Assembly (NCBI RefSeq): GCF_014268805.2
Contig: NZ_JABWRF020000005.1
Coordinates: 62,001 to 126,000, forward strand
Direction of reading: 5' to 3'
From: Pseudomonas farsensis
GTDB taxonomy: Bacteria; Pseudomonadota; Gammaproteobacteria; Pseudomonadales; Pseudomonadaceae
Length of the DNA stretch: 64,000 nt
A program made the position numbers and the translations under genes. Numbering within the stretch: the first letter of the stretch is position 1; each line of letters opens with the position of its first letter. Below are positions 25,068-35,144 of the stretch, piece after piece. The notes under the pieces were generated by a model. That model saw nothing but the letters and a program-made list of their open reading frames with translations. It did not search any database and was not told the origin of the DNA.

Positions 25068-27677
25068 TCAGCGTTTGTCTTCAACCTTCCACGAACCACC
25101 GTCGAAGAAGGCTTTCCAGCCGGTCGGCTTGCCATCGACTTCGGACTGCACGTATTGCTCCTTGGTCTTGCGGCTGTAGCGAATCACCGTAGGACGGCCG
25201 TCCGGGTCCTTCTGCGGAGCGTCGCAGAGGAAGTGGTACTTGGGGTCGATCTCGTGCTTGTGCGGCACGATTTCCATCACCAGCGGCGCGCGGGTTTCAC
25301 GGTTTTTCGGGAACTGGCTAGCAGCCAGGAACAGGCCCGAAGCGCCATCGCGCAGCACGTAGGTGTCATCGACCTTCTCGCACTTGAGCTCAGGCATGTC
25401 CACCTTGTCCATCTTCGGTGGCGCAGCCTCACCGCTTTTGAGCAGCTTGCGGGTGTTTTTGCACGCAGGGTTGGTGCAGCCGAAAAACTTGCCGAAACGG
25501 CCAGTCTTGAGCTGCATTTCGCTGCCGCACTTGTCGCACTCAAGGCTTGGGCCTTCGTAGCCCTTGATGCGGTAGCTGCCTTCCTCGATCTCGTAGCCGA
25601 CGCAGTCCGGGTTGTTACCGCAGATGTGCAGCTTATGCTTCTCATCCAGCAGGTAAGCGTCCATGGCGGTGGCACAGATCGGGCAGCGGTGCTTGCCGCG
25701 CAGCACCAGCGACTCGGACTCACCCTCGTCGTCGGCGGCAATCTCGTCGCCCGGCACCAGGTTCACGGTCGCCTTGCAACGTTCTTTGGGCGGCAGGCTG
25801 TAGCCCGAGCAACCGAGGAACACGCCAGTGGAGGCCGTGCGGATCATCATCGGCCGGCCGCATTCCTTGCAGGGGATATTGGTCAGGGTCGGCTGGTTGG
25901 CGCGCATGCCGTTTTCGGCAGATTCGGCGGTTTGCAGCTTTTTGCTGAAGTCGCCGTAGAACTCATCCAGCACGTTCTTCCAGTCACGCTCGCCGTGGGC
26001 CACATCGTCGAGGTTTTCTTCCATGCCGGCGGTGAAGCCGTAGTCCATCAGGTTGGAGAAACTCTCCGACAGGCGCTCGGTAACGATATCGCCCATCTTC
26101 TCGGAGTAGAAGCGGCGGTTGTGCAACGTGACGTAGCCGCGGTCCTGAATGGTGGAAATGATCGCGGCGTAGGTCGACGGGCGGCCAATGCCGCGTTTTT
26201 CCATTTCCTTGACCAGGCTGGCTTCGGTGAAGCGCGGTGGCGGCTTGGTGAAGTGCTGGCTCGGGTCGATCTGCAGTAGCTTGAGCTTCTCGCCCTGCCC
26301 CATGTCTGGCAGTACATCGTCCTCGCCCGGCTTGCTCTGTTGCGGCAGAACACGGGTATAGCCATCGAACTTGAGGATGCGGCCCTTGGCACGCAGCTCG
26401 AAGTCGCCAGCCACTACGGTAACGCTGGTGGACAGGTATTGCGCTGGCGGCATCTGGCAGGCCAGGAACTGGCGCCAGATCAGCTCGTACAGACGCTCGG
26501 CATCCCGCTCCATGCCGCTGAGCTTGGTCGGGTGAGTGTTGACATCGGATGGGCGGATCGCTTCGTGCGCTTCCTGTGCCCCTTCCTTGCTGCCGTAGAC
26601 AATCGGCGCAGCCGGCAGGTACTGCTTGCCGAACTCTTTCTCGATATAGCTCCGGGCCATTTCCACGGCATCGGTCGACAGGTTGGTCGAGTCGGTACGC
26701 ATGTAGGTAATGTAGCCAGCCTCGTACAGGCGCTGCGCCATCATCATGGTCTTCTTCACCCCGAAGCCAAGGCGGTTGCTCGCAGCCTGCTGCAGGGTGG
26801 AGGTAATGAACGGTGCCGACGGTTTGCTGCTGGTCGGGCGGTCTTCGCGCTTGCTGACGCTGTAGCTGGAAGCCTTGAGCTTTTCAAGGGCAGCCATGGC
26901 CTGGGCTTCGTTGAGCGGCTTGAACGCCTCGCCCTTCTCGCGCGCCACTTCGAAACGCACCTTGGCATTGCTGGCGGTGCCCAGGTCGGCGTGGATTTCC
27001 CAGTATTCTTCGGGGTTGAACGCACGGATTTCGCGCTCGCGCTCCACCACCAGCTTGACCGCTACCGACTGCACGCGGCCGGCAGACAAGCCACGGGCGA
27101 TCTTCGACCACAGCAATGGCGAGACCATGTAGCCCACCACGCGGTCGAGGAAGCGCCGCGCCTGCTGGGCGTTGACCCGGTCGATATCCAGCTCACCCGG
27201 CTGCGAGAACGCCTCCTGGATGGCTTTTTTGGTGATTTCGTTGAACACCACACGCTTGTAGCGGCTGTCGTCACCACCAATGGCTTCGCGCAGGTGCCAG
27301 GCAATGGCTTCCCCCTCGCGATCCAAGTCGGTTGCGAGATAGATGGTGTCGGCATCCTTGGCCAGGCGGCGCAGCTCGTCGATCACCTTCTCCTTGCCGG
27401 GAAGGATCTCGTACTTGGCTTTCCAGCCTGACTCGGGGTCAACCCCCATACGCGCCACCAGCGTGCGGCGAGCCTTCTCTTTCGGCGTCAGCGCCGGCGT
27501 TTCGGCTGCGGCCTTGCCACGCTTGGCCGCCGGTTCCTTGCTCGCACTGGCGGAACCGCTGGTGGGAAGGTCGCGGATATGGCCGATACTCGACTTCACC
27601 ACGTACTGGTTGCCCAGATACTTGTTGATGGTCTTGGCCTTGGCCGGGGATTCCACAATGACCAGCGATTTGCCCAT
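25068..27677 (-). CDS. topA: DNA topoisomerase I
   Basis: 869 aa, type IA. The TOPRIM domain is at the N terminus (SLVIVESPAKAKTINKYLG; later YLATDLDREGEAIAWHL). The catalytic tyrosine is in GYITYMRTDSTNLS, about residue 320. Three C4 zinc ribbons follow near 600-720 (CKECGRPMM, CPICATAMD, CDKCGSEMQ) and a further C-terminal domain rich in Lys. It relaxes negative supercoils. The ATG at 27677 has a weak ribosome site. Confidence 0.97.
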   Translation of the reverse strand: MGKSLVIVESPAKAKTINKYLGNQYVVKSSIGHIRDLPTSGSASASKEPAAKRGKAAAETPALTPKEKARRTLVARMGVDPESGWKAKYEILPGKEKVIDELRRLAKDADTIYLATDLDREGEAIAWHLREAIGGDDSRYKRVVFNEITKKAIQEAFSQPGELDIDRVNAQQARRFLDRVVGYMVSPLLWSKIARGLSAGRVQSVAVKLVVEREREIRAFNPEEYWEIHADLGTASNAKVRFEVAREKGEAFKPLNEAQAMAALEKLKASSYSVSKREDRPTSSKPSAPFITSTLQQAASNRLGFGVKKTMMMAQRLYEAGYITYMRTDSTNLSTDAVEMARSYIEKEFGKQYLPAAPIVYGSKEGAQEAHEAIRPSDVNTHPTKLSGMERDAERLYELIWRQFLACQMPPAQYLSTSVTVVAGDFELRAKGRILKFDGYTRVLPQQSKPGEDDVLPDMGQGEKLKLLQIDPSQHFTKPPPRFTEASLVKEMEKRGIGRPSTYAAIISTIQDRGYVTLHNRRFYSEKMGDIVTERLSESFSNLMDYGFTAGMEENLDDVAHGERDWKNVLDEFYGDFSKKLQTAESAENGMRANQPTLTNIPCKECGRPMMIRTASTGVFLGCSGYSLPPKERCKATVNLVPGDEIAADDEGESESLVLRGKHRCPICATAMDAYLLDEKHKLHICGNNPDCVGYEIEEGSYRIKGYEGPSLECDKCGSEMQLKTGRFGKFFGCTNPACKNTRKLLKSGEAAPPKMDKVDMPELKCEKVDDTYVLRDGASGLFLAASQFPKNRETRAPLVMEIVPHKHEIDPKYHFLCDAPQKDPDGRPTVIRYSRKTKEQYVQSEVDGKPTGWKAFFDGGSWKVEDKR

Positions 27678-27739
27678 GGATCGGAGTATTCCTGAATCTG
27701 AAGATAAAAAACGCGTCAGGTGCCGAGACGCGGCACCGC

Positions 27740-27768
27740 TATATATAGTGGCAAAAGAGTGAGGTCAA
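27740..27768 (-). promoter_or_regulatory. Sigma-70 promoter of topA
   Basis: Minus strand: TTGACC (27768-27763), 17-nt spacer, TATATA (27745-27740). A 7-bp hairpin (GGTGCCG/CGGCACC, 27719-27737) lies at the predicted start of the transcript. Confidence 0.6.
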
Positions 27769-27778
27769 GCGCGGTCGT

Positions 27779-28030
27779 TCACTCGGGTGCCTGGCTTAGC
27801 AGCTCAGCCAGGCCCTCTTCGGCCTTGACCAAAGCAAAGCGTGGCACCTGCTCGCCGTCAACCTCGACGGACTCCTGGAACATGGAAAGTGGCCTTACCC
27901 AGAAGCTGTAATCACCATACAGGCACTGGTAGAACACCATCCACTGTTCGTCCTCGGAATGCCGCGCAACACTGAAGACACGGTACTCAGGCCCTTTGTA
28001 ATGCCGGTAGATGCCTGGCTGTATCTGCAT
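27779..28030 (-). CDS. DUF1653 family protein
   Basis: 83 aa. It matches the DUF1653 pattern: GIYRHYKGPEYRVFSVARHSE, then WMVFYQCLYGDYSFWVRPLSMFQE and a C-terminal acidic helix. The ATG at 28030 follows GAGGGTGAG; the longer open frame overlaps the fadA terminator. Function is unknown. It is a lone gene between topA and fadBA. Confidence 0.8.
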   Translation of the reverse strand: MQIQPGIYRHYKGPEYRVFSVARHSEDEQWMVFYQCLYGDYSFWVRPLSMFQESVEVDGEQVPRFALVKAEEGLAELLSQAPE

Positions 28031-28059
28031 GTCGCTCACCCTCTTGAAACAAAACCTGT

Positions 28060-28090
28060 AAAAAAACAAAACCGGGGCACAGGGCCCCGG
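28060..28090 (-). terminator. Rho-independent terminator of fadBA
   Basis: Minus strand: CCGGGGCCC/TGTGCCCCGG stem followed by TTTTGTTTTTTT. It lies about 20 nt after the fadA stop codon. Confidence 0.88.
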
Positions 28091-28109
28091 CTGATGCCTT
28101 GCGGCGCGA

Positions 28110-29285
28110 TCAGACGCGCTCGAACACCGTGGTGATACCCTGGCCGAGGCCGACGCACATGGTGGCCACGCCAAGCGTACCGCCATTTTGCTTCATCACG
28201 TTGAGCAGGGTGCCGGAAATTCGCGCACCGGAGCAACCGAACGGATGGCCCAAAGCGATGGCGCCGCCGTGCAGGTTAACCTTCTCATCCATCTTGTCGA
28301 GCACTTTCAGATCTTTCAGCACTGGCAGGGCCTGTGCAGCAAAGGCTTCGTTAAGCTCGAAGAAGTCGATATCGGCAATGCTCAGGCCTGCACGCTTGAG
28401 TGCTTTCTGCGTCGAAGGCACCGGGCCATAGCCCATGATTGCTGGGTCTACACCGGCCACGGCCATCGAGCGAATGATCGCCAGCGGCTGGATGCCCAGG
28501 TCCATGGCTCGCTGCCCGGACATGACGATCATGCACGAAGCGCCGTCGGTAATCTGCGACGAAGTACCGGCGGTGACAGTACCACCTTTGGGGTTGAACG
28601 CAGGCTTTAGTGCAGCCAGGCCTTCGAGGGTGGTTTCCGGGCGAATGGTTTCGTCGTAGTCGAAGACCTTGAGGAAACCGTTCTCGTCGTAGCCCTGCAT
28701 CGGGATGATCTCATCCTTGAACTTGCCCTCGACCGTCGCCTTGTGGGCGAGCTGGTGCGAGCGCACAGCGAACAGGTCTTGCTGCTCGCGAGTGATGCCG
28801 TGCATCTTGCCGAGCATTTCTGCCGTCAGGCCCATCATGCCCGACGCCTTGGCGGCGTGCAGCGACAGGTGCGGGTTAGGGTCGACGCCGTGCATCATGC
28901 TGACGTGGCCCATGTGCTCGACACCACCCACCACGAATACATCACCGTTGCCGGTCATGATCGCCTGGGCGGCGGTGTGCAAGGCGCTCATCGACGAACC
29001 GCACAGGCGGCTGACGGTTTGCGCAGCGCTGGTGTGGGGGATTTGAGTCATCAACGAAGCCATGCGGGCGATGTTCCAGCCCTGCTCCAGGGTCTGGTTG
29101 ACGCAGCCCCAGATTACGTCTTCGACTTCCTTGGGGTCGACCTTGCCATTGCGTTCGAGCAACTTGCTGATCAGGTGCGCCGACATGTCTTCGGCGCGGG
29201 TATTGCGGTGCATGCCACCTTTGGAGCGGCCCATCGGCGTGCGACCGAAGTCGACAATCACCACGTCTCTTGGATTCAGGCTCAT
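28110..29285 (-). CDS. fadA: 3-ketoacyl-CoA thiolase, beta subunit of the fatty-acid oxidation complex
   Basis: 391 aa. It cleaves 3-ketoacyl-CoA with CoA to acetyl-CoA and a shortened acyl-CoA. The acyl-accepting Cys is in RLCGSSMSALHTAAQ near residue 92, the His in NLHGGAIALGHPFGCSGAR and the second catalytic Cys in TMCVGLGQG. The gene follows fadB after 31 nt and forms the alpha2beta2 multienzyme complex with it. Confidence 0.97.
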   Translation of the reverse strand: MSLNPRDVVIVDFGRTPMGRSKGGMHRNTRAEDMSAHLISKLLERNGKVDPKEVEDVIWGCVNQTLEQGWNIARMASLMTQIPHTSAAQTVSRLCGSSMSALHTAAQAIMTGNGDVFVVGGVEHMGHVSMMHGVDPNPHLSLHAAKASGMMGLTAEMLGKMHGITREQQDLFAVRSHQLAHKATVEGKFKDEIIPMQGYDENGFLKVFDYDETIRPETTLEGLAALKPAFNPKGGTVTAGTSSQITDGASCMIVMSGQRAMDLGIQPLAIIRSMAVAGVDPAIMGYGPVPSTQKALKRAGLSIADIDFFELNEAFAAQALPVLKDLKVLDKMDEKVNLHGGAIALGHPFGCSGARISGTLLNVMKQNGGTLGVATMCVGLGQGITTVFERV

Positions 29286-29316
29286 ATCAATATTCTCGCT
29301 CTAGCTCGTTGGCCGC

Positions 29317-31464
<2,148 letters not shown>

Positions 31465-31883
31465 CAACTGATCTCCACGATATGGAAGCTGAACTGTACA
31501 CGCCGATCGCTGGCGCAAATGCCGGACTACCGGTCACTTGCCGCAGGCACACCCGTCGGCGGGCTAGTCGGGATTCTGTAAGAGGCGTCTGATATACAAA
31601 CGCTCAATTCATACGCCCGTTTGATTTGGGTGTGCACACATTCTCCGAAAAGGTCGGCGTTGTCAAATGCTCGCAGACTGCCTGAAAACGCGACTTTGCA
31701 GTCACTTTGTACGCCCAGGTGATGAAACATGATGACAGTGATTACCGATCATTCGTGTCAGCGATAGGCCTGCACCCGCCTGCACTGCTGCTTTTTTTAA
31801 ACGCGATCGCCAGCGCTGACTACACTGGCACTGATTGCACCGTGTTTCCCGGCCTGCCTGGCCCTTTTCTGCGCAGCAGAACG
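31465..31883. other. fadBA promoter region, no gene recognised
   Basis: About 420 bp. On the minus strand there is a possible -35 TTGACA (31666-31661) with a 17-nt spacer to a weak -10 GAATGT (31643-31638). It also holds the palindrome GTGTGCACAC (31630-31639) and the half-sites at 31597-31623. Small open frames here have no ribosome site. Confidence 0.45.
31597..31623. promoter_or_regulatory. Inverted half-sites CAAACG/CGTTTG in the fadB leader
   Basis: CAAACG (31597-31602) and CGTTTG (31618-31623) are perfect inverted half-sites with centres 21 bp apart, two helical turns. They contain the CAAAC/GTTTG halves of the PsrA motif but the spacing is 15-17 nt instead of 2-4. They lie just downstream of the likely transcription start. 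Confidence 0.45.
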
Positions 31884-31927
31884 CATAGCGGCGCGCAGGA
31901 GCCTCCAAGCTCCTGCGCGCCGCTATG
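31884..31927. terminator. Long perfect hairpin, possible terminator of the 31961 gene
   Basis: An 18-bp perfect stem (left arm CATAGCGGCGCGCAGGAG, right arm its exact complement) encloses an 8-nt loop. There is no T-run on either strand. It lies 34 nt after the stop of the minus-strand gene 31961-32398. Confidence 0.45.
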
Positions 31928-31960
31928 TCGTTATGGCGAAAGAGTTTGCCCAGACGGGCT

Positions 31961-32398
31961 TTAGGCAAGGGCTTCCAAGGCGTAGGCAATATCGTGCAAT
32001 ACAGCAGGCTCGCCCCGCTCACTCCAACACAGCGCGATCATGCGAGTATCGGCTTCGACCTTGTACACGGTTGCTGGCAGGCGGGCGAACACCTGCGCCA
32101 GGCGGGCGTCGGTACAGGCTTCACGCCACTGGTTGCACCACACACCAGGGCTGGTTTGCCAATAGCACCAGCTGTCGGCTCGCCCCCTGCGCCGGGCGCG
32201 GTGGTACCGCGGGCATGGGCTGGGCGGCTCGCTTTGCAGCCAGTGCGGCCACTGCTGGGGCGACATTTGCATCATCAGGCCCATGCGCCGCCCTTCCAGG
32301 CGCAGGCTCATCTGCTGGCTCTGTTTGCGCGACGGGCGCAGCAAGGCCAGCGGGCTGAGAACAAGCGCAAGGATTGACACGACCAGCCATACCGTCAT
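31961..32398 (-). CDS. Hypothetical protein with N-terminal membrane anchor
   Basis: 145 aa from ATG 32398 (AAGG upstream); a start at 32425 would add nine residues. A single N-terminal membrane segment (TVWLVVSILALVLSPLALL) is followed by a basic stretch and a Trp/Gln-rich region (MSPQQWPHWLQSEPPS, WCYWQTSPGVWCNQW). The C-terminal third looks like a small alpha/beta segment ending IAYALEALA. No family is recognised. By position it may correspond to PA3016-PA3018 region genes of P. aeruginosa (memory). Confidence 0.65.
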   Translation of the reverse strand: MTVWLVVSILALVLSPLALLRPSRKQSQQMSLRLEGRRMGLMMQMSPQQWPHWLQSEPPSPCPRYHRARRRGRADSWCYWQTSPGVWCNQWREACTDARLAQVFARLPATVYKVEADTRMIALCWSERGEPAVLHDIAYALEALA

Positions 32399-32510
32399 AT
32401 CTGTAGACCTTATAAAGCGTTGCAAATGAGCGGGTTAGTCAGGTTTCACGGATGAACCGCGCGAAAGCGACCATACTTCTACTTATCGCGATTGTTGGGG
32501 AGTACTGCAC

Positions 32511-32951
32511 ATGTCCTACGAACATATTCTGGTCGCCGTCGACCTGACCGAGGAATGCGACCCGGTCATCAAACGGGCGATGAAACTCGCAGAGCCCACA
32601 GGCGCCAAGGTGTCGCTGGTGCACATCGTCGAGCCCATGGCCATGGCTTTTGGTGGTGACGTACCCATGGACCTGTCGCAACTGCAGCAGCAGCAATTTG
32701 ATCAGGCCAAGGAGCGCATGGACCGCCTGTTCAACAAATACCCTGAAATCAACCGTGGCGATTCGCACTTGGTGTACGGCCAGCCACGCCAGGAAATTCA
32801 CCAGTTGGCCAAGGATCAGAAATGCGACCTGATCGTGGTCGGCAGCCATGGCCGCCACGGCCTGGCGCTATTGCTCGGTTCCACCGCCAACGATGTACTG
32901 CACGGCGCCCCCTGCGATGTGCTGGCGGTACGCCTGCTGAAAAAAGACTAA
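32511..32951 (+). CDS. Universal stress protein, UspA family
   Basis: 146 aa, single Usp domain. It begins YEHILVAVDLTEECDPVIKRA and carries the nucleotide-binding pattern G-x2-G-x9-G-[S/T] in GSHGRHGLALLLGST near residues 114-128, so it is likely an ATP-binding type. The N-terminal VALUE VAVDLTE replaces the usual hhAxDGS. It starts at ATG 32511 after GGGGAG. It stands alone, convergent with uup. Confidence 0.9.
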   Translation: MSYEHILVAVDLTEECDPVIKRAMKLAEPTGAKVSLVHIVEPMAMAFGGDVPMDLSQLQQQQFDQAKERMDRLFNKYPEINRGDSHLVYGQPRQEIHQLAKDQKCDLIVVGSHGRHGLALLLGSTANDVLHGAPCDVLAVRLLKKD

Positions 32952-32968
32952 CCTGCACAACCGGGCTG

Positions 32969-32993
32969 GCCGGCTACCGCAACGGCAGCCGGC
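32969..32993. terminator. Hairpin between convergent usp and uup genes
   Basis: GCCGGCT (32969-32975) and AGCCGGC (32987-32993) pair around an 11-nt loop. There is no clear T-run. Confidence 0.4.
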
Positions 32994-33009
32994 TCGCCCT
33001 GCGAGTGCC

Positions 33010-34941
33010 TCAGCCTTCCAGTTCGGCCCAGCGCTCCACCAGCACGTCCAGCTCGCCCTGCAGCATTTCAAGCTTGCCCAGCACTGCCGAGGTTTCCTCG
33101 ATAGGGCGCTGATAGAAGCTGGCGGAACCTACCTCTTCCTGCAACTGGGCCATGCTTTTTTCCAGCGCATCAATCTGCCCTGGCAGCATTTCCAGCTCAC
33201 GCTGGAGCTTGTAGCTGAGTTTTTTCTTGTTGGCATCCGCCGCAGGCGCAGCCACAACGGCAGGCGCTGCCTCCTCGACCGGCGCTTGCACCACGGCACT
33301 GTTGAGCGCCGACTTGCCGCCTTTGCTCTCGGTTACCCCAAGCAGTTTTGGCGAACCGCCTTGGCGAATCCAGTCTTCATAGCCACCAACGTACTCACGC
33401 ACCCGGCCATCGCCTTCGAATACCAGGGTACTGGTGACCACGTTGTCGAGGAATGCCCGGTCGTGGCTGACCATCAGCACGGTGCCGTTGTAGTTCGATA
33501 GCACTTCTTCGAGCAGTTCGAGGGTCTCGACGTCGAGGTCGTTGGTCGGTTCGTCCAGCACCAGCAGGTTGGCCGGCTTGCTGAACAGCTTGGCCAGCAG
33601 CAGGCGCGCACGCTCACCACCGGACAGCGCCTTGACCGGCGTACGGGCACGCTGAGGGCTGAACAGGAAGTCGCCCAGGTAGCTGAGCACATGGCGGTTC
33701 TGGCCTTCGATCTCGATGAAATCGCGACCTTCGGCAAGGTTGTCGATCACGGTTTTTTCCAGATCGAGCTGGTGGCGCATCTGGTCGAAATAGGCGACCT
33801 CAAGCTTGGTGCCACGGTCAACCTTGCCCGACGTCGGCTCCAGATCCCCCAGCATCAGCTTGAGCAGCGTGGTCTTGCCGGTACCGTTGGCGCCAAGCAG
33901 GCCGATACGGTCCTGGCGCTGCAGGACCATCGAGAAGTCCTTGACCAGCTTGGGGCCGCCCTGGTGAGCGAAGCTTACGTCTTCGAGCACCATGACCTGC
34001 TTGCCGGATTTGTCCGCCACTTCGATCTGAATGTTGGCCTTGCCCTGGCGCTCGCGACGCTCACCACGCTCCATACGGAGCGCTTTGAGCGCACGCACGC
34101 GGCCTTCGTTACGGGTACGGCGGGCCTTGATGCCTTGGCGAATCCACACCTCTTCCTGGGCCAGACGCTTGTCGAACAGCGCGTTGGCAGTGGCTTCAGC
34201 CGCAAGCTCAGCCTCTTTGTGCACCAGGAAACTTGCGTAATCGCCGTTCCAGTCGATCAGGCCGCCACGATCCAGTTCTAGGATGCGCGTGGCCAGGTTT
34301 TGCAGGAAGGAACGGTCGTGGGTGATGAACAGCACCGCACCACCGAAGCCCTTGAGGGCCTCTTCCAGCCAGGCGATAGCGCCGATATCCAGATGGTTGG
34401 TGGGCTCGTCCAGCAGCAGCAGGTCGGGCTCGGACACCAGGGCCTGGGCCAGCAACACACGACGGCGCCAGCCACCGGACAGCTCGGCGAGGGTTTTCTC
34501 GGCCGGCAGTTGCAGGCGGCTCAGGGTGCTTTCCACGACTTGTTGCAAGCGCCAGCCATCACGGGCTTCCAGCTCATGCTGCACATGCATGAGCTTTTCA
34601 AGGTCGGCATCGTTGGTGATGTTCTGGCTCAGGTGGTGGAACTCGGCCAGCAGTTCGCCAACACCGTCAAGGCCCGCAGCCACCACGTCGAACACGCTGC
34701 GTTCGTCGGCAACTGGCAGTTCCTGTGGCAATTCGCCAATCTTCAGGCCTGGGGCCCGCCAGATATCGCCGTCGTCGGCCTTTTGCTCGCCCTTGACCAG
34801 GCGCAGCATGCTCGACTTGCCAGTACCGTTGCGGCCGATGATGCACACCCGCTCACCACGGGCGATCTGCCAGGAAACCTTGTCCAGCAGCGGCATCGCA
34901 CCGAAAGCAAGGGACACATCGCTTAATTTGAGCAGGGTCAT
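33010..34941 (-). CDS. uup: ABC-F family ATPase Uup
   Basis: 643 aa with two ABC ATPase domains and no membrane segments. Walker A motifs are GRNGTGKSS and GANGTGKTT, signatures LSGGWRRR and LSGGERARLL, and Walker B LLLLDEPTNHLD and LLVLDEPTNDLD. The linker between them is rich in Arg/Glu. The C-terminal ~70 residues form a coiled coil (LQRELEMLPGQIDALEKSM), as in Uup, which binds DNA and ribosomes. The ATG at 34941 follows GGAG; the longer frame lacks a site. Confidence 0.92.
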   Translation of the reverse strand: MTLLKLSDVSLAFGAMPLLDKVSWQIARGERVCIIGRNGTGKSSMLRLVKGEQKADDGDIWRAPGLKIGELPQELPVADERSVFDVVAAGLDGVGELLAEFHHLSQNITNDADLEKLMHVQHELEARDGWRLQQVVESTLSRLQLPAEKTLAELSGGWRRRVLLAQALVSEPDLLLLDEPTNHLDIGAIAWLEEALKGFGGAVLFITHDRSFLQNLATRILELDRGGLIDWNGDYASFLVHKEAELAAEATANALFDKRLAQEEVWIRQGIKARRTRNEGRVRALKALRMERGERRERQGKANIQIEVADKSGKQVMVLEDVSFAHQGGPKLVKDFSMVLQRQDRIGLLGANGTGKTTLLKLMLGDLEPTSGKVDRGTKLEVAYFDQMRHQLDLEKTVIDNLAEGRDFIEIEGQNRHVLSYLGDFLFSPQRARTPVKALSGGERARLLLAKLFSKPANLLVLDEPTNDLDVETLELLEEVLSNYNGTVLMVSHDRAFLDNVVTSTLVFEGDGRVREYVGGYEDWIRQGGSPKLLGVTESKGGKSALNSAVVQAPVEEAAPAVVAAPAADANKKKLSYKLQRELEMLPGQIDALEKSMAQLQEEVGSASFYQRPIEETSAVLGKLEMLQGELDVLVERWAELEG

Positions 34942-35144
34942 GATCGTCTCCAAAAACCGGGGGCGCATTCTACCTGACTTGCCACCCCACGGCATCAACA
35001 GCCGACAACCCGACCGGCGCCGCATACAACTCGATACAAGCACAGCGCTTTCACCGGCCACCGGCAAACAGCTAAGCTAGGCAGTAATACCCAACAGTGC
35101 TGGCTTCGCCGTCACTCTCTATGGTTCAACTGCCCGGACGTATC

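Noticed and set aside
31527..32022. Several short open frames in the fadB upstream region
   Set aside because: None has a ribosome site or conserved pattern, and they overlap the promoter elements and the long hairpin.
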